64,000 nt of DNA from Vibrio pomeroyi (GTDB taxonomy: Bacteria; Pseudomonadota; Gammaproteobacteria; Enterobacterales; Vibrionaceae), in the NCBI RefSeq assembly GCF_024347595.1, contig NZ_AP025506.1, positions 1,054,001-1,118,000 of the forward strand, given 5' to 3'. The notes under the pieces were generated by a model. It searched no databases, was not told the DNA's origin, and was given only the letters and a program-made list of their open reading frames with translations. A program made the position numbers and the translations under genes. Below, in pieces: positions 42,541 through 50,228 of the stretch. The stretch's first letter is position 1. Every line of letters starts with the position of its first letter.

Positions 42541-44457
42541 GTGAACACGCAGATGAAAAGACATTTATTATCCAGTGCAATCCTACTTTCTCTTACCTTT
42601 CCTGCTTTCGCCGCTGATGGCGATATACACGACGTCACGATACTCGGAACTTCAGATATCCACGGTCATTTTATGGCATGGGATTACGCGTCAGATAAAC
42701 TCAACACTCGTGGCAGCTTAAGCCAAATAGCAACGAAAGTGGGTGATATCCGCAAAGAGCAATCAAACATTATCCTCGTAGACGCTGGCGATACCATCCA
42801 AGGTAACTTCGTAGAAACATTCAAAGATGATCCCGTTGATCCAATGATGCTTGGCTTTAATCACATGAAATATGATGTGTGGGTTTTAGGTAATCATGAG
42901 TTCGACTTCGGCCTTAAAACGCTCAACAGAGCCGTGACTCAATTTAAAGGCCAGTCTTTAGGTGGCAACATCAAGAACAAAAATGGAAACCCATTCCTGC
43001 CGGGTTATACCATTCTAGAACGCGGCGGAGTTAAGATCGGTGTGATAGGAATGGACACACCAATGACAGAGGTCTTTGCACAAGGCACCAACCGTTTAGA
43101 AGGGGTCACTTTCACGAACCCAACACTGGAAGTTAAGAAAATAGTCAAAGAGATTGATGACCAAGTCGATGCCATCGTATTGGTCGCACACATGGGTATT
43201 GAAAACGAAAATGACATCGCGAATACAGGTGTCACCGACATTGCGAATGCTAACCCAGAGCTGGATGCCATTGTTGCGGGTCATATGCACACACGTATCG
43301 ATAAGGCGGTTGTGAACGGAGTGATCATTACCGAGCCCGACAAGTATGGCCGAGCGCTATCTCGCATCGATCTTCAATTTGAAGAGCGCGATGGCAAATT
43401 TACTCTCGTGAATAAAGACAGCTTCACCTACAAGATTAATGGCGTCGATTCCGATGAGGATATGGATGCGCTGTATCAGCCATATCACAAACAACTTCGA
43501 GAAATGGCAAATCGACCTGTGGCTCAGCTAACTGGCGTTGACTTGGTCCCTGAAAATGAAATCCGCGGTATCCCTCAAGTTCATATTCAAGACACCGGTA
43601 TTAGTGCTTTATACCAAGAAGCGAGCTTCTTCTATGCACCAAAAGCTAATGTCATCGCACTCCAAATTGATAATGACAATGCTGAGCTGGATGTTGGTCC
43701 GATTAAAGCCAAAGACATCGCTTACAACTACCAATATGCTGGTGGCGAAATCACTGTTTATCAAATGACAGGTAAAGAACTCAAAACCTACATGGAGTGG
43801 TCTGCTGGTTACTTCAACTCGGTACAACCTGGGGATGTCACCTACAGCTTTAATCCAGATCGCAGAGCATCCAAATACTCGACCAATGATTTCTTTGCGG
43901 GAGTGACTTATACCATTGACCTAACTCAGCCTGCAGGTAAACGTATTACCAACCTTGAGTTTGCTGATGGCACACCTGTTAAAGATGAAACCGAAATCCG
44001 TATTGGTATGAATAGCTATCGAATGGGTCACCTAACTAAAAAAGGTGGCGTTCTAGAAGGCGAATCATTCCCTGTATTGTTTGATACAGAGGAAGAGTAT
44101 GGTGAGGAAGCCGGCACAATTCGTAACATGACCATCAAGTATCTAACAGAAGAAAAGAATGGCCAGTATGAAGGCAAGCCTCAACAGCGCTGGACACTTT
44201 CTGGTTTAGAGAGTCGTTACGACGCACAGCGTGAGATCGTAAAATCACTGATAAATGATGAAGCTATATCAGTCCCAACAAGTGACGATGGCCGCTACAC
44301 GAATATCGCTTCAATCAATGTAAAAGGTCTGATGTTCGACACCGCAGAAGCTAAACAAGCAGCCATAACGGAACGTAAAAACAAACTGGTACAAGCGACT
44401 GAGCAAGAGAGTGAGCATATCAAACGTGAGATCACGCTCATCGAAGCACTGAATTAA
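42541..44457 (+). CDS. Periplasmic 5'-nucleotidase / cyclic-nucleotide phosphodiesterase family
   Basis: A 638-residue exported metallophosphoesterase (5'-nucleotidase/CpdB type). Signal peptide about residues 1-29 (MNTQMKRHLL..., ending AFAAD), then dimetal ligands DIHGHF near residue 42, DAGDTIQGN near 81, GNHEFDFG near 119, VAHMGI near 220 and AGHMHTR near 250. The C-terminal 5'-nucleotidase domain (SYRMGHLTKKGG near 500) binds the base. It dephosphorylates nucleotides outside the membrane so that the permease can import the base. Start GTG 42541 or ATG 42553; neither has a strong ribosome-binding site. Confidence 0.9.
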   Translation: MNTQMKRHLLSSAILLSLTFPAFAADGDIHDVTILGTSDIHGHFMAWDYASDKLNTRGSLSQIATKVGDIRKEQSNIILVDAGDTIQGNFVETFKDDPVDPMMLGFNHMKYDVWVLGNHEFDFGLKTLNRAVTQFKGQSLGGNIKNKNGNPFLPGYTILERGGVKIGVIGMDTPMTEVFAQGTNRLEGVTFTNPTLEVKKIVKEIDDQVDAIVLVAHMGIENENDIANTGVTDIANANPELDAIVAGHMHTRIDKAVVNGVIITEPDKYGRALSRIDLQFEERDGKFTLVNKDSFTYKINGVDSDEDMDALYQPYHKQLREMANRPVAQLTGVDLVPENEIRGIPQVHIQDTGISALYQEASFFYAPKANVIALQIDNDNAELDVGPIKAKDIAYNYQYAGGEITVYQMTGKELKTYMEWSAGYFNSVQPGDVTYSFNPDRRASKYSTNDFFAGVTYTIDLTQPAGKRITNLEFADGTPVKDETEIRIGMNSYRMGHLTKKGGVLEGESFPVLFDTEEEYGEEAGTIRNMTIKYLTEEKNGQYEGKPQQRWTLSGLESRYDAQREIVKSLINDEAISVPTSDDGRYTNIASINVKGLMFDTAEAKQAAITERKNKLVQATEQESEHIKREITLIEALN

Positions 44458-44577
44458 TGTCTAATAATTACCACTAACAATCGTCAATATGATCTATGTG
44501 TTCTAAGAGCAATAGCTCTTAGGGCACATGTTCGTTAACCAACGCCATTCAAAATTCAAAGAACATTTAATAACAAA

Positions 44578-44645
44578 AAATTATCATTAATATAATTTAT
44601 GATAATTTCAGTTAATCAGCCTGTCTCCCTATACTCTCTCCATCG
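44578..44645 (+). promoter_or_regulatory. Palindrome and promoter of VOC copy 2
   Basis: Same 31-bp inverted repeat (44578-44608) and TATACT -10-like box as copy 1; the repeated block extends from here to the ATG with only a few changes. Confidence 0.75.
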
Positions 44646-44705
44646 AAACGAAATACCGAAGCTAGACTTCGAAAAGCACAGAATAAAAACGAATTGGAGA
44701 AAGTT

Positions 44706-45197
44706 ATGAAAATGAATCACGTAGGCATCATGGTAGGCGACATGGACCAAGCAGTAGAGTTCTACACGAAAGCTTTAGGTCTAAGAATCGTAATGAACAA
44801 CACCAAAGTGATGGAAGAGCGCGAATCAGCAATCGGCCGTATGTGTATCGCAGTATTTGGTGAAGGCTTCAAAGGCTTCAACATTGCACACCTAGTAACA
44901 TCTGATGGCATCGGTGTTGAGCTATTCGAAATGAAAGATCGCCAAGAGCGTCACGAAGTTGATTTCTCTCGCCTAGGCATCTTCCACTTCTGTCTACAGC
45001 TTCCAAAAGAGCAGTTCCATTCAGCAATCAAGCGTGTTGAAGAGTATGGCGGTAAGGTTCGTATGGACATAATGCGTTACCACCCAGAAGACGAACTAAA
45101 ACAAGCACAAATGGTTTACCTAGAAGACCCGTTTGGCAACCTATTCGAATTCTACTCGCACACATACGAAGATACATACGCGACTGATTACGAGTAA
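44706..45197 (+). CDS. VOC family protein, copy 2
   Basis: A 163-residue protein almost identical to the one at 40136. The differences are V/K and E/Q in EMVDREER versus EMKDRQER, N/E after it, F/Y in EEFGG, H/M in DIHRYHP and S/T near the C-terminus. Same domain layout and metal ligands; substrate unknown. The ATG at 44706 has the same GGAG. The terminal 40 bases, the spacer and the terminator recur as a third fragment at 47834. Confidence 0.9.
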   Translation: MKMNHVGIMVGDMDQAVEFYTKALGLRIVMNNTKVMEERESAIGRMCIAVFGEGFKGFNIAHLVTSDGIGVELFEMKDRQERHEVDFSRLGIFHFCLQLPKEQFHSAIKRVEEYGGKVRMDIMRYHPEDELKQAQMVYLEDPFGNLFEFYSHTYEDTYATDYE

Positions 45198-45275
45198 TAG
45201 CGTTACTGCCTTCCATAGGTAGAAAAACCGAAACACCCCCTAAAGAGGATTGGTAGAGATACCAGTCCTTTTTTT
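45155..45275 (+). repeat. Direct repeat: VOC 3' end plus terminator, left copy
   Basis: From CTCGCACACATACG to the T-tract of the terminator (hairpin 45246-45275). The same stretch recurs at 47834-47950 with few changes, so the PTS EIICB gene and the LysR gene lie between direct repeats. Confidence 0.9.
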
Positions 45276-45334
45276 GTGTCCCGTTTTGAATATATTAGAG
45301 TGAAGAAGGTGGCCATAAAATGACCACCTGAATC

Positions 45335-45354
45335 GGAGGGCTGATTAGCCCTCC
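45335..45354. other. Hairpin between VOC copy 2 and PTS gene
   Basis: Perfect 8-bp stem GGAGGGCT / AGCCCTCC, 48 bp past the PTS stop (minus strand). No T-tract; probably weak. Confidence 0.45.
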
Positions 45355-45402
45355 TGCACTTGACTAGAGTGCAACAAAGGGGAGGGAATTCCCTTTGATT
45401 CG

Positions 45403-46770
45403 TTAAGCTGACGTATTTTTCATTTTACCAGCCATAATTTCTGCAAGGGGTCCCAGAACTACTTGTAAATTCTTTTCACCCACTTTGACGACTCCCTTTG
45501 CCCCTAGTTGTTTCAACGTATCTTCGTCAACTAAACTTGGGTTAATAAGCGTTAAACGTAAGCGAGTAATACATGCATCAATTGAATCTAAGTTAGATTT
45601 ACCACCTAAGGCCAATAAGTATTGTTGTGCTAACTCATCTTCATTTTTTGATGCAACAACCGTTGCTTCTACTTCATCTTCTCGGCCTGGTGTCTTGATA
45701 TCAAAACGTTTGATTGCAAATACAAATAGTGTGTAATAAATAAGTGCAAACACTAGGCTCAGTGGAAGTAGCATCCATGCATTATTGGCGGCAGGTGCAT
45801 TAAAGAAAATGAAGTAATCAATTAGGCCAGAAGAAAAGCCAAATGACATATGAATATTAAGTGCAGCAGCTATAACTAATGCTAGACCAGTTAATATTGC
45901 ATGGAAGAAGTACAAAACTGGTGCTAAGAACATGAATGTATATTCTATCGGTTCTGTTATTCCTGTTAAAAATGCGGTAAACGCAATACTGGCTAACATT
46001 CCACCAACTGCAGCTTTTTTATCTTTGTGCGCGCATTGGTAAATAGCTAAACAGGCAGCAGGTAGAGCAAATAAAGTCACGACATAATAACCAGATAGCA
46101 TTAGGCCTGCTGATGGGTCACCTGCAGCAAAACGTAGCATTTCACCTGTAACACCCTCATATTCGCCCATACCAAACCAAACAATTGAGTTTAGAATATG
46201 GTGTAAACCAATGGGCAGTAGCATCCTATTAACGAAGCCATAACCAAACTTACCTCCAATATCACTCTCAAGCATCCAATTACTCATGATGTCTATACCG
46301 GAACTGACTGTCGGCCATACAACACTCATGATGAGAGCTATCACTAATGCGCTCACTCCGGTGATTATTGGAACAAACCGTTTGCCAGCAAAGAACCCTA
46401 AAAACTCAGGAAGGCGAATAGTATGGAAGCGACGATATAACTCGCCCGCAGTTATACCCATAATGACGCCACCAAAGACACCTAGATTTAGGCTCGGGTC
46501 CAAAACAGCAAGAGCTTCGGTCAATACAAAGTAGCCAACAATACCAGCAATCGCTCCTGCTGCATCATTATCTTTATTCAGGCCTGCAGCTAAGGCTGCG
46601 GCAAATAAGAGCGGCAACTGGCTAAAAATGGCATTGCCCGCCTCTGCAATGAAAGGGATATCAAATACATCGGGTTGCCCCAAGCGTAACAAAATCCCGG
46701 CAATTGGGAGGGTGGCGATAGGCAACATTAGGGCTTTGCCGAGCCGTTGTAGATAACCTAGTACATTCAT
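45403..46770 (-). CDS. PTS EIICB transporter, glucose/N-acetylglucosamine type
   Basis: A 455-residue EIICB protein. The IIC domain has about 10 helices (RLGKALMLPIATLPIAGILLRLG start; GLHHILNSIVWFGMGEYEG near 190; GITEPIEYTFMFLAPVLY near 270, the conserved sugar/phosphate loop). The IIB domain from about 375 contains the phosphorylated cysteine in DACITRLRLTL. No IIA domain; it would borrow EIIA-Glc. The substrate could be glucose, GlcNAc or another hexose. It is divergent from a LysR gene. The module looks inserted between direct repeats. Confidence 0.9.
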   Translation of the reverse strand: MNVLGYLQRLGKALMLPIATLPIAGILLRLGQPDVFDIPFIAEAGNAIFSQLPLLFAAALAAGLNKDNDAAGAIAGIVGYFVLTEALAVLDPSLNLGVFGGVIMGITAGELYRRFHTIRLPEFLGFFAGKRFVPIITGVSALVIALIMSVVWPTVSSGIDIMSNWMLESDIGGKFGYGFVNRMLLPIGLHHILNSIVWFGMGEYEGVTGEMLRFAAGDPSAGLMLSGYYVVTLFALPAACLAIYQCAHKDKKAAVGGMLASIAFTAFLTGITEPIEYTFMFLAPVLYFFHAILTGLALVIAAALNIHMSFGFSSGLIDYFIFFNAPAANNAWMLLPLSLVFALIYYTLFVFAIKRFDIKTPGREDEVEATVVASKNEDELAQQYLLALGGKSNLDSIDACITRLRLTLINPSLVDEDTLKQLGAKGVVKVGEKNLQVVLGPLAEIMAGKMKNTSA

Positions 46771-46868
46771 TTAATTCTCCAAAAATTAGTAAGTCTGATA
46801 AAGCTATTGCAAGAATTATCACTGACCTTTAATCTTTATGAAAATTACAATCCATCGGTTGGGACGAT

Positions 46869-47756
46869 ATGTTGAACTTGGAGCAACTGCTTTCTTTTAC
46901 GACTACAGTGAAAGTTGGCTCATTTTCTAAAGCAGCGCGAGAGCTAGGCAAAGCACAATCTACAATTAGTCAAAATATTATTAATATGGAAATTGATTGT
47001 AATCAGATCTTGTTTAATCGAACTGGTCGCTATCCTCAGTTGACCGAAGCAGGAATGAACTTGCTTCCATATGCCTTAGCTGTTGTCGAGCAACACAATC
47101 GGCTTGAGATGCAATTGGAAGCACTCGGTGTAAATGAGTCGAAAAAGGTTACCATTGCCTTAGATGAAGGAGCTCCATATACGCAACTAGCCGCTCTACT
47201 CCCCCAGTTAGTTAACAATTATCCTCAGTTACAACTCGAAGTACTTATTGCTAATAGTCATGATGTTTTAGAACTGGTGTCTAACGATCGAGCACAGGTG
47301 GGTGTTGTATTCAGTCAGCATTTACAACCGAATAAAATGAACTCTGAGAATATAGGGTCAATTAAATTCGAGGCTTATGTGAGCTCACAGCACCCCTTAG
47401 CTGGAAGTGTTCAATTTACTAAAGACTCATTAAAGCTACATAGACAGCTGAAAATAGAATCTAAGAATAATGAGAATAAATTTCGACAGTTACCTATTTC
47501 TCCTGATATCTGGTATGCCGATAACTACTATGTTCTCTTAGAGATGGCTAAAGCTTCTTTAGGTTGGACAATTTTGCCTGCACCTATTGCTAAGTCGGCA
47601 GTTGAAGAAGGGAAATTAGTTCCTTTAGTCTTAGAACATGAACATCTAGGATGGGTTGAAAATGTTGATATTATTCAGAATGTTGGTGTTATTGACAATG
47701 TATTCACTTCTATTAGAGAGATATTGAAGTCGATGATTATGCAGGACTGTAGTTAG
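46869..47756 (+). CDS. LysR family regulator of the PTS gene
   Basis: A 295-residue LysR protein: HTH at residues 3-60 (FTTTVKVGSFSKAARELGKAQSTISQNIINMEIDCNQILFNRTGRYPQLTEAG) and effector domain from about 90 (VTIALDEGAPYTQLAALLPQL). The HTH follows a divergent 98-bp promoter shared with the PTS gene, so it is the probable regulator. Unlike the neighbours this gene is distinctly AT-rich. Confidence 0.9.
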   Translation: MLNLEQLLSFTTTVKVGSFSKAARELGKAQSTISQNIINMEIDCNQILFNRTGRYPQLTEAGMNLLPYALAVVEQHNRLEMQLEALGVNESKKVTIALDEGAPYTQLAALLPQLVNNYPQLQLEVLIANSHDVLELVSNDRAQVGVVFSQHLQPNKMNSENIGSIKFEAYVSSQHPLAGSVQFTKDSLKLHRQLKIESKNNENKFRQLPISPDIWYADNYYVLLEMAKASLGWTILPAPIAKSAVEEGKLVPLVLEHEHLGWVENVDIIQNVGVIDNVFTSIREILKSMIMQDCS

Positions 47757-47833
47757 TGTATTTTAATTAGGCACTCTATTGATCAGAATAGTGAGCCGAA
47801 TTAATGCTTATGAGGTGTAGCATTCAAACCTTG

Positions 47834-47950
47834 CTCGCACACATACGAAGATACATACGCGACTGATTACGAGTAATAGCGTTACTGCCTTCCATAGGTA
47901 GGAAAACCGCCCCCCTAAAGAGGATTGGTAGAGATGCCAGTCCTTTTTTG
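47834..47950 (+). pseudogene. VOC copy 3: 3' fragment and terminator only
   Basis: This stretch matches the last 43 coding bases (including stop TAA at 47875-47877) of VOC copy 2 and continues through the same spacer and terminator (AGGATTGGTA / TGCCAGTCCT hairpin, 47921-47944, then T6). The 5' part of the gene and the promoter are missing. It cannot encode a protein. The match starts abruptly at CTCGCACACAT. Confidence 0.85.
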
Positions 47951-48205
47951 TTTGGATTTTTTTGGTTGAGTGGCTATATCTATATGAGGTGAATGAGAAA
48001 TATGCAATTTTAAGGCTTTGTTAAATTTGACGTTTTGACGATAAAACCTTTCATGAATATGACGGAATAAAGCGTTGTTCATGAAAACATTGCGCCATCA
48101 TACCGAATGGTAGCCTTGGCTGAGCAGTGACTATACTCAGCACTACATTGCTAACCAATAACAACGAAAATAGAGAAAATGCATAGATTAGCGCACCCAC
48201 ATAAC
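47951..48205. other. Intergenic stretch before rlpA-like gene
   Basis: AT-rich, contains the promoter for the RlpA-like gene and no recognised reading frame. Confidence 0.4.
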
Positions 48206-48631
48206 ATGAAAAAATCACATATTATCTTTACCGCTCTTATTCTCATGATATTAGCCGGATGCACCTCAACGTCGGCGGTCGGCAGTTCTAAAACAAAGGA
48301 ATATGCCAAGTCACATGCTCTGACTGGTAAAGCTTCTTGGTATGGTGATAAATTCCATGGAAGGCTCACAGCAAGTGGTGAAACGTATAATATGAATGCG
48401 AATACGGCGGCTCATAAAACCTTGCCATTCGGGACTATAGTGAGAGTGACCAATACAGACAATAACAAGTCTGTTGATGTGAAAATTAACGATCGAGGCC
48501 CCTACGTCAAAGGCCGAGTGATCGACCTTTCGCACAAGGCATTTGCAAAAATCGGTGATGTTAAGCAAGGCACCGTGCCTGTCAAAATCGAGATTGTTGA
48601 TGACAGCAATACCTTTAGGTATAAGCATTAG
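48206..48631 (+). CDS. RlpA-family (DPBB) lipoprotein
   Basis: A 141-residue lipoprotein from the ATG at 48206: signal [19 protein letters not shown] (Cys at residue 19), followed by a single double-psi beta-barrel. Active-region blocks are [37 protein letters not shown] and [22 protein letters not shown]. RlpA proteins are lytic transglycosylases acting on denuded peptidoglycan at the septum; this one has no SPOR domain and is shorter than RlpA, so it is a small paralogue. An upstream ATG at 48179 is possible. Confidence 0.88.
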   Translation: MKKSHIIFTALILMILAGCTSTSAVGSSKTKEYAKSHALTGKASWYGDKFHGRLTASGETYNMNANTAAHKTLPFGTIVRVTNTDNNKSVDVKINDRGPYVKGRVIDLSHKAFAKIGDVKQGTVPVKIEIVDDSNTFRYKH

Positions 48632-48632
48632 A

Positions 48633-48697
48633 ATCCCCTCCTAACCTCCCCTTGGTTTACATCTCCGCTCCCTTACCAGCAATGGAAAGGGGAGGAA
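48633..48697 (+). repeat. C/T-rich inverted repeat, copy A
   Basis: TCCCCTCCTAACCTCCCCTT (48634-48653), a spacer, then AAAGGGGAGGA (48686-48696). A related element is at 54627, beyond the hamAB genes, and its arm recurs at 54787. This looks like a dispersed intergenic palindromic repeat. Confidence 0.75.
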
Positions 48698-49071
48698 CTA
48701 ACCGTCGACCTTGATGAATGTACAGTACATTTATGCTTATTTGATTAGGCTGCGTTTGCAGCCTTTTTTGATCCTTCTTAGTATCATTTTAATTAGGTTA
48801 GCTAATTCTAAGAATTTGAATTGGGTCTTTTATATCTCCATGATTCAGTAGTTTAAATGTCGGCTCATCAAGCTTCACTAAAATTCATTGTGAAATAATG
48901 AAAAGCTGACCTAACCCCAAATGATGTGCAACTTGGCTAGCAATGGGAAAGGAAAGGCGAATTACATTTCGTTACTCATTGAAGTAAATCTGAAACATCG
49001 CTGAAACGGTTCTGAAATTTTTGATGGCTAGCTTATGGGGTTCTAAAACGAATCCAAATAAGGAAATACCC
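48698..49071. other. Intergenic stretch before pyrophosphatase gene
   Basis: Contains a terminator hairpin (GGCTGC/GCAGCC with T6, 48748-48769) and the pyrophosphatase promoter. No gene recognised. Confidence 0.5.
48748..48769 (+). terminator. Terminator after rlpA-like gene
   Basis: GGCTGC-GTTT-GCAGCC followed by six T; compact and strong, about 115 bp past the stop. Confidence 0.8.
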
Positions 49072-50085
49072 GTGAAGCTAACACCTGCCGTTGCCGCCGT
49101 AATCATGTCTTTCAGTTCAGCAAGTTTTGCTTTTAGCTTGCAACAATCAGCCAATGAAAACAGTGAAGATCTCGTATGGACGGGGCACCTTAGCCCAGAC
49201 AGCGACACGGTAATGTCTGCGATGCTCGCGGCTCATATTTATGGTGGTACGGCGACAGTGCCTGAGCCTATCAACCCTGAATCAACGTTTATCTTGAACT
49301 ACTGTAATGCTGAATCACCAAGAGTAGAGGCAGATTACTCTTCATACCGAGTGGGGCTGGTGGACTTCAACCAAGTGACTCAACTAGCGCCAACCATTGA
49401 TCAAGCATCTATTGTGGCAGTGGTCGATCATCATGCGATTGGTGGCTCACCGATTAATACGCCTCAAATAGTTGAGATGGATATTCGAGGTTGGGGTTCA
49501 GCTGCGACTATTCTGGCGGACAACGCTGAAAAGCTCGATGTGACCTTACCTAAACACCTTGCTTGTGTTGGATTAGGGGCAATTCTTTCTGACACCGTGG
49601 TATTCCAATCTGCAACCACGACTGAGCACGATCGTGAATACGCAGAGAAGTTGGCAAAAATTGCAGACATTTCAGATATCGAAGACTTCGGTCAACAGAT
49701 GTTGATTGCTAAATCAGACCTTAGCCATCTTTCTTCTGAAACCATTCTGACGCTGGACTACAAGAACTTTAAGTACGGTGGAAAACAGGTGGGAATCGGC
49801 GTTGCTGAAACACTAACCGCTCAACAACTGATTGACCGTAAAGACGAGCTTTTGGCGGCAATGAAGTCTTACAAGGCAGAAAACGGCTTAGACCATCTGT
49901 TCTTCTCAATCACAGACACCAAGAACAAAGAAGCTAACCTATTGTGGGTGGACGAAAGCGACTATCAAGTCATTAAATCGGCTTTCAATGCTGAACCAAA
50001 CAGCGACATGCTGACTTTGGAAGGCGTCACTTCACGTAAGCGCCAGATTGGCCCTGCAGTTCAAAAGGCAATTGAGAGCTTGTAA
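49072..50085 (+). CDS. ppaC: Exported family II (Mn-dependent) inorganic pyrophosphatase
   Basis: A 337-residue DHH-superfamily family II pyrophosphatase. Metal ligands are in WTGHLSPDSDTVMSA (the GHxNPDTDS region, with S-P for N-P) and VVDHHAIGG (DHH motif); the C-terminal substrate loop reads SRKRQIGP, as in the family. It hydrolyses pyrophosphate. The chosen GTG at 49072, with AAGGA 7 nt before it, yields an N-terminal signal peptide (about 21 residues, ending SFAFS), so the protein is exported, unlike cytosolic PpaC of Gram-positives. A longer frame from TTG 49021 is poorly supported. It closes with the terminator at 50106. Confidence 0.88.
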   Translation: MKLTPAVAAVIMSFSSASFAFSLQQSANENSEDLVWTGHLSPDSDTVMSAMLAAHIYGGTATVPEPINPESTFILNYCNAESPRVEADYSSYRVGLVDFNQVTQLAPTIDQASIVAVVDHHAIGGSPINTPQIVEMDIRGWGSAATILADNAEKLDVTLPKHLACVGLGAILSDTVVFQSATTTEHDREYAEKLAKIADISDIEDFGQQMLIAKSDLSHLSSETILTLDYKNFKYGGKQVGIGVAETLTAQQLIDRKDELLAAMKSYKAENGLDHLFFSITDTKNKEANLLWVDESDYQVIKSAFNAEPNSDMLTLEGVTSRKRQIGPAVQKAIESL

Positions 50086-50105
50086 GTAGAAAGAGATCTT
50101 AGGAG

Positions 50106-50138
50106 AGGGATTGGTAGAGATACCAATCCCTTTTGTTT
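50106..50138 (+). terminator. Terminator after pyrophosphatase
   Basis: AGGGATTGGTA / TACCAATCCCT with a GAGA loop and TTTGTTTT; nearly the same hairpin as those after the VOC genes. Confidence 0.9.
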
Positions 50139-50164
50139 TGGGAGGCTAAATTGGATTTGGACAT

Positions 50165-50193
50165 AAATGAGTTAGAAAAAAGCTAACTCATTT
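50165..50193 (-). terminator. Hairpin downstream of hamB
   Basis: Perfect 11-bp stem AAATGAGTTAG / CTAACTCATTT with a loop of AAAAAAG; 35 bp beyond the hamB stop. Lacks a trailing T-tract, so only a possible terminator. Confidence 0.5.
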
Positions 50194-50228
50194 GATATCA
50201 CTGGAGAAGACACCTTGAGACTTCAATA

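Noticed and set aside
47834..47950. Third complete VOC gene
   Set aside because: Only the last 43 coding bases and the terminator are present; no start or promoter.
45155..47950. Insertion sequence or transposon
   Set aside because: Direct repeats come from a VOC gene end; no transposase or terminal inverted repeats were found.
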